Assembly: GCA_038235275.1 (NCBI GenBank)
Contig: JBBSUC010000009.1
Span: forward strand, 1-64,000
Direction: 5' to 3'
DNA: 64,000 bases
DNA from: Persicitalea sp038235275
Lineage (GTDB): Bacteria; Bacteroidota; Bacteroidia; Cytophagales; Spirosomataceae
Shown here: one piece after another, positions 44,450 to 54,056 of the stretch
Position numbering within the stretch: the stretch's first letter is position 1
Layout: every line of letters starts with the position of its first letter
Translations under genes and position numbers: made by a program
Notes under the pieces: model-generated
Seen by the model: only the letters and a program-made list of their open reading frames with translations
What the model was told of the DNA's origin: nothing
Database searches by the model: none

Positions 44450-44714
44450 GCGTTTTTCGTCTTTGAAATTTAGTGATCGGGGTGCAAAATAGGTTTTTTT
44501 CTAAAAGAATTGTTTGGCGTTGGTTTGAACTCGGTCGTGAAACCGTTCAGTCGGGCCGACTCCTTTATCCTGGATTTTGGTTGCGAGGCGACAGGGTGTC
44601 AGATTCTGTATTATTTCATTTATAGGCATCAGAACGAAAGACATTTGTTTACCTTGGCCCCACAGAATGCTGTCGAGACGGAGAAGATTCTGCAAGACAA
44701 TCTGATAGGAATTT

Positions 44715-45257
44715 ATGAGATCATTAATCGCCTTGCTGCTTGCCTTACGGATATATCTGTTTAGAGAATGGATCATGTACACGCCTTTCTATGGCGTGAG
44801 AAAATTATTTCTGCAGAAGACTGTAAAAAGCATGGGTGCCAATTGCTTTTTCGCAATGGGTGTGGAAGTGAGGAACGGCAAGAATATTTGCGTGGGAAGG
44901 GGATCGATCATTAATAAAGGCGTTTTGCTGGACGGACGGGGAGGAAAAGTGACCATTGGCAGCAATGTCGACATAGCCCAGGAAGTGAATATCTGGACTT
45001 TGTCGCACGACCCCCACAGTGATACTCATGCGGCATTGGGAGGGGACATTATCATTGAGGATTATGTGTGGGTAGCATCACGAGCCACAATTCTGCCCAA
45101 TATTACGCTGGCAAGGGGGTGCGTAGTGGCAACCGGTAGCGTGGTCACCAAAGATGTTCCACCGATGACAATCGTTGCGGGGGTGCCTGCCCAAAAAATC
45201 GGCTTACGGAAAAGCAAACTACTGTACGAACTCAATTATAGACCGTGGTTTCGCTAG
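44715..45257 (+). CDS. Hexapeptide-repeat (LbetaH) O-acyltransferase
   Basis: 180 residues. Left-handed beta-helix acetyltransferase of the WbbJ/WcaF type with imperfect hexapeptides through IGSNVDIAQEVNIWTLSHDP, the catalytic histidine in LSHDPHSD, and the trimer-forming IIIEDYVWVASRATILPNIT and VVTKDVPPMTIVAGVPA. It adds an acetyl group to a sugar of a surface polysaccharide. First gene of the 44.7-54 kb locus; the next gene starts 13 bp before its stop in another frame. The 265 bp upstream contains no supported gene. Confidence 0.9.
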   Translation: MRSLIALLLALRIYLFREWIMYTPFYGVRKLFLQKTVKSMGANCFFAMGVEVRNGKNICVGRGSIINKGVLLDGRGGKVTIGSNVDIAQEVNIWTLSHDPHSDTHAALGGDIIIEDYVWVASRATILPNITLARGCVVATGSVVTKDVPPMTIVAGVPAQKIGLRKSKLLYELNYRPWFR

Positions 45258-46294
45258 TAAACTCCATCGCCTGCCTCCCCGTAGCCGGGCCGGAAAATCC
45301 CTACCAGCAATTGATGAGGACGGGGCTGAATGGCGACAAGCGGCTAAGGGCGTTCAGCGGGTCATCCGGCAAATTCCTGGGCATTGCTTTTACCACCCTC
45401 AAATACAAGCCGGATTACCTCCACTTCGATTGGGTCGTTTCCTATTACTACCGCCGTTGGCGTTGGCTTACCTACGCAAGCGTACCCCTATTCTGTGGCC
45501 AGGTTGTGCTGGCTCGCTGGCTGGGTGTCAAGTTGGTGTGGACGTTGCACAACTTGCTCCCCCACGATGCATCCCAAGCGGGTGTCCACCGCTTTTGCCA
45601 GCGTTTTCTGGCCCGGCGTTGCGATTGGGTGCGGGTTTTTGCCCCGAACTCGGTGGAACGAGCCGCTACTGAGTTGCGCATCCCGACAGGCAAGTTTAGG
45701 GTGGTGCCGGAAGGCGACTATACGGGAATATACCCCAATCTGATAAGCCAGGTATCGGCGCGGGAGCAGCTGTGCCTCCCGCCATCGGCCAGAGTGTTTC
45801 TGTATCTGGGGTTGATCAAACCCTACAAGGGGGTGCTGGAACTTGCCCGGGTCTTCCGGCAAACCCGGCAGCCGGGCGATTATTTGCTGATCGTGGGGAA
45901 AATCATGGGTGAGAAATACGGCGAAGACCTCAGGACAAGCCTGGGTGCTGATACTATTCTGGTAGACGATTATATTCCTGCCCATGAATTGCAAGTTTAC
46001 TTTAAAGCCGCCGATGTCGTAGTGCTGCCTTTCCAAAAAATAGAAAACTCCGGCTCGGTCATTATGGCGATGGGTTTTGCCAAACCGATTATCGCGCCCG
46101 GCGTGGGCAGCGTTGCGGAAAGGTTGAAGACCCAAAAAGAATTGCTGCTCACCGATCAGAACACTTTGCAGGCTACTCTTGAAAAAGTAAGCGACTATTC
46201 CAGGGCTCGGCTGGCCGAAATCGGCGATGAGAATTACCGCTCTTTGTGCCTTTACCAGTGGGAGGATTTCGCCCGTTGCTTTATCGAAAAATAA
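45245..46294 (+). CDS. GT4-like glycosyltransferase
   Basis: 349 residues from GTG at 45245, which overlaps the preceding gene by 13 bp. GT-B fold: the N-terminal half has WTLHNLLPHDA, and the C-terminal nucleotide-binding half has VFLYLGLIKPYKGV and the weak catalytic region VLPFQKIENSGSVIMAMGFAKPIIAPGVG, where the usual E-x7-E of GT4 reads partly as E-x-SGS. It transfers a sugar from a nucleotide donor in the cytoplasm. Acceptor and donor unknown. Its TAA shares one base with the ATG of the next gene. Confidence 0.88.
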   Translation: MVSLVNSIACLPVAGPENPYQQLMRTGLNGDKRLRAFSGSSGKFLGIAFTTLKYKPDYLHFDWVVSYYYRRWRWLTYASVPLFCGQVVLARWLGVKLVWTLHNLLPHDASQAGVHRFCQRFLARRCDWVRVFAPNSVERAATELRIPTGKFRVVPEGDYTGIYPNLISQVSAREQLCLPPSARVFLYLGLIKPYKGVLELARVFRQTRQPGDYLLIVGKIMGEKYGEDLRTSLGADTILVDDYIPAHELQVYFKAADVVVLPFQKIENSGSVIMAMGFAKPIIAPGVGSVAERLKTQKELLLTDQNTLQATLEKVSDYSRARLAEIGDENYRSLCLYQWEDFARCFIEK

Positions 46295-47274
46295 TGGAAG
46301 CTTTACAAAAGGGTATTTCACTCCAGATCAATCTTTCGCCCGCCGAGTACCCGCTGGTAAAGACAATGCTTCCCCACCAAATTGGCTTTTTTGGCGATTC
46401 GGTGGACGAAATCGTCCTGACCGTGGAAACCCGACGGAGCAAGGGGCGATTCGGTAACAACTTCGATGCCTACCGGGATTATTTTTACCGCTTCTTGGCG
46501 GAATTGAAAGCAGAGAACCCCAAAATAAGGTTAGCCGAGGTAGATTACGCCCCCGGTGTGCGCGAAGTAGTATCCCGCATGTTTCTTAATGGCAACGCTA
46601 TTTTACCTGACAAAGATTACCGGGGAGGGCCGTTTTATTGCTACTTCTTCGGGCTTTTTGCTTACCGCTTTTCTACCGCGCTGCATCTGGACAGCGATAT
46701 CATTCTGGGCGGGAACGGTGAGAATTGGCCCCCCGCCGCCGCAAAACTACTGGAGCGACCGGACGTTTTATTTGTAAATCCACTAGCCGGGCCACCAACC
46801 TAAAATTTCGATATAAAGCAGCGCTATTTGCAAAGAATTGACCAATTCTCGTACTTGTTTGGTAAAGTGTCGAGCCGCCTGTTTCTGACCGATCTCGCCA
46901 AACTAACCCGGTTCAAGTTTGACCTGGCTACCGTCAAGCCTTCGGCGAAAAACCACCGGGCTTATACCAGAGCTATTCTAACGGGGAATCGCTGGGAATT
47001 TCCCGAAGAAATCATGTCGAATACTATGCAGGAAAACCAACTTCATCGAATCGACTGTTGGGGCGACCATCCCGAGGCGGGCTGCTACTCGCTCCATCCC
47101 GAATTTAAGCCGCCCCGGTTTATCGAAGCCCTCCCGGACTTGCTCAGGCGGGTGCAGCAAGACGACCTTCCGACCGCCCAGCGGGGCCGGTTCAATGTTC
47201 ACGACGATTTCTTTGACCTATCGGCCGAGAGAGCCGCCACGAAGCATCCGGTCAAGAAATTATTGGGAATATAG
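46294..47274 (+). pseudogene. GT-A-like glycosyltransferase interrupted by an in-frame TAA
   Basis: A single frame of 326 codons from ATG 46294 to the stop at 47272-47274 is cut by TAA at 46801-46803 (codon 170); the parts 46294-46803 and 46804-47274 share the frame with no shift. The first part carries the donor and metal motif HLDSDIILGG (DSD 133-135), the hallmark of GT-A enzymes; the second continues with RLFLTDLAKLTRFKFDL and GDHPEAGCYSLHP. If translated only to the stop the enzyme lacks its C-terminal half. Restart at TTG 46828 is possible in principle. Either a recent nonsense mutation or a base-call error. Confidence 0.7.
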
Positions 47275-47297
47275 CTATTCGACGAGCCAATTGCCTC

Positions 47298-48404
47298 ATG
47301 AAAGTACTCACTGTGTTCGGTACCCGCCCCGAGGCCATCAAGATGGCCCCCCTTATAAAAGTTCTGGGCGATACCGCCTCAGTAACCCAAAAAGTTTGTT
47401 CCACCGGACAGCACCGCGAGATGCTCGGGCCGATTATGGATTTCTTTGAAATCGTGGCCGATTTCGACCTCGACATCATGCAGCCGGGCCAGGATTTGAC
47501 GGATATTACCTGTCGGATTTTAATGGGAATGCGCGGAGTATTGCAGGAATTCCGGCCCGATTGGGTGCTGGTACACGGCGACACCACTACGGCTTTGGCC
47601 GCTACACTGGCGGCTTTTTACGCAGGAATCAAAGTGGGTCACGTGGAGGCGGGCCTCCGCACGGGTAATTTGGCGGCACCCTTCCCTGAAGAAGCCAATC
47701 GTCTGCTGGTGGACCGCCTGGCGTCCGCTCATTTCGCCCCAACGCAACAGAACGCCGCCAATCTGGTGCAAGAAGGCGTCAGCCCGGAACGCATCGCATT
47801 GACGGGCAACACCGTCATTGACGCTTTGCTGTGGGCGAAAGATAAAGTGCGGCATTTTTCGGGCAGGGTGCCGCCGGAAGTGCAGGAGGTGTTTGAGCAG
47901 AATGAACGCGTCCTGTTGGTGACGGGCCACCGCCGGGAGAACTTCGGGGAAGGCTTCGTCCAAATCTGCGAAGCCCTGCAAACGTTGGCCGCGCGGCACC
48001 CTGCCCTGAGCATCGTCTATCCGGTTCATCTCAATCCCGCTGTTCAGCAGTCCGTCCAAAAATACCTTTCCGGCGTCCCTAACGTATTTTTAACGGCCCC
48101 GTTGGACTATCCCGACTTTGTTTTTGCGATGAAAAATAGCTGGCTCATCCTGACCGATTCCGGCGGTGTGCAGGAAGAAGCCCCCGCGCTGGGCAAACCC
48201 GTGCTGGTGATGCGCGACACCACCGAACGCCCCGAAGCCCTGGAAGCCGGAACCGTGGAATTGGTGGGCGCAAACAGGCAGCGAATTGTGGCGGCAGTCG
48301 AGCGTTGGTGGCACCGACCACCGTCTGGTATAATCACCAACCCCTACGGCGATGGCCAGGCCAGCCAGGCAATTGTTCAATATCTGCTGTCCGTTTTCAA
48401 GTAA
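47298..48404 (+). CDS. wecB: UDP-N-acetylglucosamine 2-epimerase (non-hydrolysing)
   Basis: 368 residues, full length. It converts UDP-GlcNAc to UDP-ManNAc, a precursor for surface polysaccharides. Signatures: GTRPEAIKMAPL at 8-19, HVEAGLRTG, FPEEANRLLVDRLA, the TGNTVIDALL and TGHRRENFG segments, and DSGGVQEEAPALGKPVLV. It acts in the cytoplasm. It sits 23 bp after the broken GT-A gene and 10 bp before the next gene, in the middle of the polysaccharide locus, so a ManNAc-type residue is the likely product in the polymer. Confidence 0.95.
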   Translation: MKVLTVFGTRPEAIKMAPLIKVLGDTASVTQKVCSTGQHREMLGPIMDFFEIVADFDLDIMQPGQDLTDITCRILMGMRGVLQEFRPDWVLVHGDTTTALAATLAAFYAGIKVGHVEAGLRTGNLAAPFPEEANRLLVDRLASAHFAPTQQNAANLVQEGVSPERIALTGNTVIDALLWAKDKVRHFSGRVPPEVQEVFEQNERVLLVTGHRRENFGEGFVQICEALQTLAARHPALSIVYPVHLNPAVQQSVQKYLSGVPNVFLTAPLDYPDFVFAMKNSWLILTDSGGVQEEAPALGKPVLVMRDTTERPEALEAGTVELVGANRQRIVAAVERWWHRPPSGIITNPYGDGQASQAIVQYLLSVFK

Positions 48405-48414
48405 CGCCATCCCT

Positions 48415-49416
48415 ATGCTCCTCCATTTCCTTTTTGGCGTAGAAATAAAGTGCAATCGCCGCATGGAACGCTTCGCCTTGCTTTCTCATTTTCCGGTTCG
48501 CCTGGCCCTGCTTTGCTCGCTGCGGGAACTGATGCTTTTTCTGGTGGGTCTGGAATACTTGGCGGGATTCCTGTTTTTTTATTTTTCGCACCAGTTGCTC
48601 CGACGCTACTGCCCCGATGCCGTTGCCCTCACCTGGCTGCTCCTGGGATTCTGCTTTATTTTTCTGGGAAAGGTCTTTCTCTGGGATACCTACGCCTACT
48701 TCGACGCTTACGCCCTGCTTTTTTTGTTGCTGGCCATGAAAAGCCGCAATCCGGCTCTCGTTTTCTTTTTTCTATTCCTGGCCTTCTGGACCGACGAGCG
48801 CTCGATCGTTGCTTCGGCTTTGGTTTGGCTGTGGCACGCGCTGCGCCCTGATTACTCCGACCAGAAACCAGCGTTTTTCCAACAGGCAGTTTTACGGCCC
48901 AACAAACCACAAGGCGCAATCCTATTAGCCGTGCTTTCCACCCTGGTCCTGCGCTGGCTGCTGGCGCATCGGTACGGTTTGCCATCGGTGGCCGGGTTTT
49001 CCCAAATATTGACGGAAGCAAAGTTCGTTCTCATCGAGCAGCGGCTGATCGAGCTAATCCCTTTCGTCACTATTTCCAGTTTTGAATCGTACTGGCTGTA
49101 CATTGTGGGAGCCTTGCTTGCGTTGTGGGAGCGGTGGGGGCTAATGTTGTTTTTGTTGGCCCTCGGGGCTTCGCTGGGTGTGGCCTTTTTGGTGTACGAC
49201 ATGACCCGCAGCGTGATGTACGCTTTCCCGGCCATTTTCATCGCGGTCAGGATATTACTGCATGAACTACCGCCGGCAATTTTCCGACGCCTGACCTTCT
49301 GGGTCTCCGTGGCGGCCTTGTTATTTCCTACCTATTATCTTTCCCATTATATGTGGCCAATTTTTTATCCGATTGGTCAGGTTCCATTAACCGCAGGCGG
49401 ACTGCTTTGCCCGTAG
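48415..49416 (+). CDS. Unrecognised polytopic membrane protein of the polysaccharide locus
   Basis: About 333 residues from ATG 48415, which lies 10 bp after wecB; an upstream in-frame ATG at 48352 would overlap wecB and is less likely. About nine hydrophobic helices, with a short polar motif WDTYAYFDAYALL and LAFWTDERSI in the middle. It does not match a family I can name; position and topology suggest a polymerase, GT-C-like transferase or polymer export role, all inference. Notable is the absence of long soluble domains. Confidence 0.65.
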   Translation: MLLHFLFGVEIKCNRRMERFALLSHFPVRLALLCSLRELMLFLVGLEYLAGFLFFYFSHQLLRRYCPDAVALTWLLLGFCFIFLGKVFLWDTYAYFDAYALLFLLLAMKSRNPALVFFFLFLAFWTDERSIVASALVWLWHALRPDYSDQKPAFFQQAVLRPNKPQGAILLAVLSTLVLRWLLAHRYGLPSVAGFSQILTEAKFVLIEQRLIELIPFVTISSFESYWLYIVGALLALWERWGLMLFLLALGASLGVAFLVYDMTRSVMYAFPAIFIAVRILLHELPPAIFRRLTFWVSVAALLFPTYYLSHYMWPIFYPIGQVPLTAGGLLCP

Positions 49417-49428
49417 ATTTCTTTTGCC

Positions 49429-51705
49429 ATGACCAAGTGGAAATTCTTTCCGGCGGTGTTAATTGCGATAGCTTTATTGCTAATGCACTTCTACAATGTG
49501 TCGAATGCTTTCCGGCAGAAGACGGTGTGGACGGGTCCTTACCTCTCGGCAGCGGCCAATCTGACCTGGCCGCTCGATTTCAAAATTGATGTCGAAGAAA
49601 TCAAGCGGTTCAATACCCTGGACGACACCCGTCAGGAGGATCGCTATCGGTTCAAAAAGTCAGGCAACCTGACCTCCTATATGTACAATGACATGGGCTA
49701 CGTTTATCTGGTTTGGGCGGCCCGGCACATTTTCCCTTTTTTGGGTGATCAGCAGGCAGTTATTTTACTACAGGCTCTGATTCATTGGCTTTTGTGCAGC
49801 TTGCTGGTTGGGGGCAAGAGTTTTTCAAGACCATGGCGCGTTGGCTTTTTCCTGCTTTACGCAGTCAATCCGCTGGTGCTGAAATACGTCGTTTTCAACC
49901 ATTACTATTTTTGGCAAGCTGTTCCTTCCCTATTAATCGTCATGCTGAGCGGAAATCGCGCCAAGCCGAAAGGATCATTATTCGGGATTATGCTGCTTCC
50001 CTGGGCCATCCTGGCCAGGATTACCACCTTTTTGGTATTTCCCATTATCCTGTACCTGATTTACCGGCACGCCAGCCGGCTCACGCTGATTCTGACGCTG
50101 CTCTACTGCTCGCTGGTGTGGGGCGCGTTTTACAAACCCTCCCAAAAAAATGGGTGGCACACCGCCTACATCGGGACGGGTGCCTACCAGAATCCGTACG
50201 GCATCGCTTTGAGCGATGAGGCCGGGCCAAAACTTTACCAGGAGCGGTTTGGCGTCGAGATTACGGGCTCGACTGGTGGCAACCTTTACGAACCCGAGAT
50301 CTACCAACGTTACCGGACGCTCAGCCGGGAAGTGTTTTTAGAGCAGTTGGCGGCTAACCCCGTTTTGTATTTAAAAAATGCGGCAGTCAACACCCTGGAA
50401 GCGTTTAGCCTGGGGTATCTGTCGGGCAAGCCCGATTGGGTAAACTACATTCTGGCTTTTTCCGGCCTGCTGGTGCTGCTTTGCTTTGTCTATGCCCGAC
50501 AGTGGCTATTTTTGGTAAGTATCGCTTTGCTTTCGCTCCCCTTTACGCTTTATTACCCGCCCATACCGGCCTACATGTACGGAAATTACGCCTTGCTCGG
50601 CGGTGGCTTACTTATGTGCTTTTTAAAATTACGGCCATCCAGACAGGCGAGCGTCCTTTATCTTTCCTTCAACGACGGCTCCGATATGCGAGTCAACAAG
50701 GAGGTCAGAACTATGATCCTAACGGCACGGGTGGCGTTAATGGCGCTGGGTCCCGACCCAAACCAGTGTTACGCAGCCGACTCAGCCGACCCATTGATTT
50801 TTGTAAAAGGCAATCGCAAATCGGCAAGTACACTAATTCGGTATTTTGGCAAAAGCACTTACCAGCTTCTCTTCCGGCGTTATAAGTCGGTACACCTCAT
50901 CAATGAGCCGCAACTCATCGTGCTTTGGCCTTTTTTATGGTTGCAGGAAAGGGTGGTGCTGGATATTTTCGACTCTGTATTTTTACGTAAAAATCGGCCG
51001 GGGAACCAATGGCAATTGCTCAAAAGGCTGGTCTATGCGCCCGTGAGCCGCTGCCTCGTTACCGACGAAAATCGCTGGCGGCTGTTGCCTGATTTTATGC
51101 AGGAAAAAGCGCTCGTCGTCCCGAATTATCCCTACAAGAAAAAGGAGTTGCCACTTAAAGAACGCACCACTTCGCTGGTTGTGCTGTACTACGGCTGGCT
51201 GGGCGAAAACCGGGGTACCGCCACCGCGCGCGGGCTGCTTGAAGCTGATGCCGACACGAAGATAATCATGGCGGGTTGGCTGGCCGACGAGCCTTCCCGC
51301 CTCCTGACGCAGCATCCGCAAGTGGAATGGCTGGGTGTGCTGCCCCAAGATCAGGCGACCGATCTCGCCGCCCGCCGGGCCGATTATATTTTGTGCGTGT
51401 ACGCGCCCACCAACGACAACAACATCAACGCCAGCCCCAATAAGATATACGATGCCATCCAAACCCGCACACCACTTATCATCAACGGTGAAGTTAATGC
51501 GGCAAGCTTTGTGCAGGAACATCGCATTGGCACGGTACTGCCCCGGTACCAGGTCGAGGACTACGGACAACTGACGGTGAAACTGCTTCGCGAACGTGCT
51601 GCTTATGTTTTCGATGAATCCCTGCGCGAGTCTTTCATTTGGGAGAGGGTCGAAGCCGAACTTCTGGCCGCCCACGGCTGGCTACCCGTAGGCTGTGAAT
51701 CATGA
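49429..51705 (+). CDS. Fusion of a polytopic membrane domain with a GT-B glycosyltransferase
   Basis: 758 residues. Residues 1 to about 405 hold around nine transmembrane helices with a large first external loop (about 25-95), the layout of GT-C transferases or polymerases, ending GNYALLGGGLLMCFLKLRP. From about 407 the chain restarts as a GT-B enzyme with SVLYLSFNDGSDMRVNKEVR, the typical N-terminus of such transferases, then LVVLYYGWLGENRG and INASPNKIYDAIQTRTPLI in the nucleotide-binding half. The frame is open across the joint with no stop. Whether the fusion is native or a product of a deletion cannot be told from sequence. The next gene overlaps its stop by ATGA. Confidence 0.75.
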   Translation: MTKWKFFPAVLIAIALLLMHFYNVSNAFRQKTVWTGPYLSAAANLTWPLDFKIDVEEIKRFNTLDDTRQEDRYRFKKSGNLTSYMYNDMGYVYLVWAARHIFPFLGDQQAVILLQALIHWLLCSLLVGGKSFSRPWRVGFFLLYAVNPLVLKYVVFNHYYFWQAVPSLLIVMLSGNRAKPKGSLFGIMLLPWAILARITTFLVFPIILYLIYRHASRLTLILTLLYCSLVWGAFYKPSQKNGWHTAYIGTGAYQNPYGIALSDEAGPKLYQERFGVEITGSTGGNLYEPEIYQRYRTLSREVFLEQLAANPVLYLKNAAVNTLEAFSLGYLSGKPDWVNYILAFSGLLVLLCFVYARQWLFLVSIALLSLPFTLYYPPIPAYMYGNYALLGGGLLMCFLKLRPSRQASVLYLSFNDGSDMRVNKEVRTMILTARVALMALGPDPNQCYAADSADPLIFVKGNRKSASTLIRYFGKSTYQLLFRRYKSVHLINEPQLIVLWPFLWLQERVVLDIFDSVFLRKNRPGNQWQLLKRLVYAPVSRCLVTDENRWRLLPDFMQEKALVVPNYPYKKKELPLKERTTSLVVLYYGWLGENRGTATARGLLEADADTKIIMAGWLADEPSRLLTQHPQVEWLGVLPQDQATDLAARRADYILCVYAPTNDNNINASPNKIYDAIQTRTPLIINGEVNAASFVQEHRIGTVLPRYQVEDYGQLTVKLLRERAAYVFDESLRESFIWERVEAELLAAHGWLPVGCES

Positions 51706-52814
51706 AAATACTGTTTTGCACCAACGTATTTGAAGTAGTCGAGAACGGTCCCGTCAAGTTTGCCAATATGCTGCTTCGAATAAACGATCTCTACCCCGAA
51801 CACGAACTGCGCGTTCTGACCGAGGACGTGTCCGGGTCCCGGCCTTTTGTCCATAAAGTGAATCTACCGAAGTTTTGGAAATCCTCTTTACTCAGCCAAT
51901 TCGCCCGCATGTGGTTCTACCATCGGGCGGCCATGCGGGTGCGCAAAACTTTCCCCTTCGATGTTTTGGTCTACAACAATGCCCTGGTGGGCCTGTGGAG
52001 TATTTACCGGTTCAAAGCCACGGTCGGGATGATCAATGACGACAACAACCTCACGGCTTCCTGGGGTCGACTGGGTTTTACACGGCTTGGCTTAAAGCGT
52101 TGCTTGTTTCGGTTGATCGAACAAACCGCCGCCCGCGAAGCCGAAAAGATTATCGTGAACTCAAATTATTTGAGAGAAACGGTGATCAGAAACTACCGGA
52201 TTTCTCCCGCCAAGCTGCACCGTCTTTATAAAGCAACGGAATTGCCGGAAATTGGGGGGACAATAGTAATGTCCTTGATCGATGTTACCCAACCTGTCCG
52301 GGTACTGTTCGTCAAGAACGACTACCGACGGGGTGGACTTTTTACGCTGACGATGGCCTTGTCGTTGTTACCCTACGATTTTGTCCTCACCATCGCGGGA
52401 CCTGATTCCGTCGAACGCGAAGGTATCCTGGAGGACTTAGCACGATACCCGAATATTTCCGGTCGGTTTTTAGGGAAAATTCCGCAGTCGCGGGTGATGA
52501 GGCTCTTGAAAAAAAACCACGTATTTTGTGTCCCATCCCATCAGGAGGCGTTGGGCGTGGCTAATTTGGAAGCCATGGCGGCGGGCTTGCCCGTGGTATC
52601 CACTACGGTGGGGGGAATCCCGGAAGTGCTGGACTACGGGCATTGCGGCTGGCTGGTGCCGCCCAAAGATGCTCCGGCTCTGGCCGATGCGCTGGCCGAG
52701 TGCATCGGCCGCAACGACCTTCGCGCTATCAAAGCCACGAAAGCTTATGAGCAGGCATTACGTTTCAGTCCGGCTATTATGTTCGAGAACTTTATCACGA
52801 TTCTTTCAAGCTAA
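51702..52814 (+). CDS. GT4 family glycosyltransferase
   Basis: 370 residues, GT-B fold. Start ATG 51702 overlaps the stop of the preceding fusion gene (ATGA). The N-terminal MKILFCTNVFEVVENGPVKFA and the C-terminal GT4 signature PSHQEALGVANLEAMAAGLPVVSTTVGGIPE (the E-x7-E motif) are clear. A cytoplasmic retaining transferase using a nucleotide sugar; donor and acceptor unknown. It is the second complete GT4 gene of the locus. Confidence 0.92.
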   Translation: MKILFCTNVFEVVENGPVKFANMLLRINDLYPEHELRVLTEDVSGSRPFVHKVNLPKFWKSSLLSQFARMWFYHRAAMRVRKTFPFDVLVYNNALVGLWSIYRFKATVGMINDDNNLTASWGRLGFTRLGLKRCLFRLIEQTAAREAEKIIVNSNYLRETVIRNYRISPAKLHRLYKATELPEIGGTIVMSLIDVTQPVRVLFVKNDYRRGGLFTLTMALSLLPYDFVLTIAGPDSVEREGILEDLARYPNISGRFLGKIPQSRVMRLLKKNHVFCVPSHQEALGVANLEAMAAGLPVVSTTVGGIPEVLDYGHCGWLVPPKDAPALADALAECIGRNDLRAIKATKAYEQALRFSPAIMFENFITILSS

Positions 52815-52817
52815 AAA

Positions 52818-54056
52818 GTGCCTTTGAAGCAAAAAACTGTTACCAATGACCTCGTCTTTCGCTTACTGTTCCTGAACTTAGGACTGGTAATAGTCGGATA
52901 CGCGCTTTCCGTTCTTACCGACAGAGGGAGTGTCGGCCTGATGCGATCCCTGAAATACCTGGTATTAGCGGTATCGATGCTGCACCTTCTGAAAGTAAAT
53001 TTCAACGTTTTACGGCTCTTGTCGAGGTACATGCGGGAATTATTTTTGCTGAGCATCCTGTTCATCATTTTTGCCCTGATGTCTTATGACCCGCTTGCTT
53101 CGGTCCTAAAGGTCTTGACTTATGTGGTTCCTTTCCTGTATGTCTCTTTTGCGGTGGGATACCTGTTGCTCCGTTTTCCCACGCAGACTGTACTTCTTGC
53201 TCTGATCAATTCAGTTAACTGGGTTTATTTCATCCCGGTCGTCAGCTATTTCGTAAGTGGTGGCAAGTTCACCGATACGAACATTTACAATCCAGCCAGC
53301 CATGAAGAGGGAACTGTCTTCATCTCCAACCACTACGGGTGGGCCAGCACTATTTTTCTGTTGACGGGACTAGATTTACTCCGCAATAGGGTTCTTCCAG
53401 CGTGGCGTAAGCTTTTACTTAGCGCCGCCAGCCCCGTTGCGCTGTACCTGGTACTCATTTCGGGCAACCGAACTTCCTGGCTAAGTTTGGCGGTGGTTGC
53501 CCTGGTATTTATCTTCCGGTATCGAAGAATTTCCTTTTACTGGAAAGTCACGCTGTCGCTGCTACCGATGGCCCTGGTACTGTACCTCCTACAGGATCCG
53601 GATTCGGCGATTAATACCCGCGTTGAAAAGACCCGCATCCAGCAAAACAAGGGCGAACCAAGAGCTGAGTTATCGGGCAAGGTAGTACACTATTTCAATG
53701 AATCACCCCACCTCTGGGTCACGGGCATTGGCGTTTTTAATAAAGAAAAAGTGCTTGAAATAAGCGGCTGGTCGGGCTATCACAACTCTTACTACGAAGT
53801 TCTCTTCGGTGCAGGCGTCATCGTTTTCGCCTTTTTCTTTTACCTGATCGTCATTCGTCCCGGCTGGTATTATTTTCGTTTTTTTTCGACCCGCTATTTG
53901 TGCTTTCTGCCGCTGCTCATCATTCCCTTCTTCGAGAGCAACCTCACGGGCGGGCAATTTTTGTTCTTTCCGTGGTTTATTATGGCTATCCTGATGGGCT
54001 ATTCGCGGACATTCGCTAAAATCAAAATCATTATTGAAAATTCCCGCACTCCCTAA
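52818..54056 (+). CDS. O-antigen polymerase/ligase-like membrane protein
   Basis: 412 residues from GTG 52818. About eleven transmembrane helices with a long periplasmic segment near 270-320 (INTRVEKTRIQQNKGEPRAE through VTGIGVFNKEKVLEISGWSGYHNSYYEVLFGAG), the layout of the Wzy/O-antigen ligase (WaaL) family; GYHNSYYEVLFGAG resembles the conserved H-containing loop. It would polymerise or ligate polysaccharide at the periplasmic face. It is the last gene of the locus and is followed by a hairpin without a T-run. Confidence 0.82.
   Translation: MPLKQKTVTNDLVFRLLFLNLGLVIVGYALSVLTDRGSVGLMRSLKYLVLAVSMLHLLKVNFNVLRLLSRYMRELFLLSILFIIFALMSYDPLASVLKVLTYVVPFLYVSFAVGYLLLRFPTQTVLLALINSVNWVYFIPVVSYFVSGGKFTDTNIYNPASHEEGTVFISNHYGWASTIFLLTGLDLLRNRVLPAWRKLLLSAASPVALYLVLISGNRTSWLSLAVVALVFIFRYRRISFYWKVTLSLLPMALVLYLLQDPDSAINTRVEKTRIQQNKGEPRAELSGKVVHYFNESPHLWVTGIGVFNKEKVLEISGWSGYHNSYYEVLFGAGVIVFAFFFYLIVIRPGWYYFRFFSTRYLCFLPLLIIPFFESNLTGGQFLFFPWFIMAILMGYSRTFAKIKIIIENSRTP

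Noticed and set aside
44501..44782. Short frames on both strands before the acyltransferase gene
   Set aside because: Both overlap the acyltransferase start, one needs a TTG start, and neither resembles a protein family.
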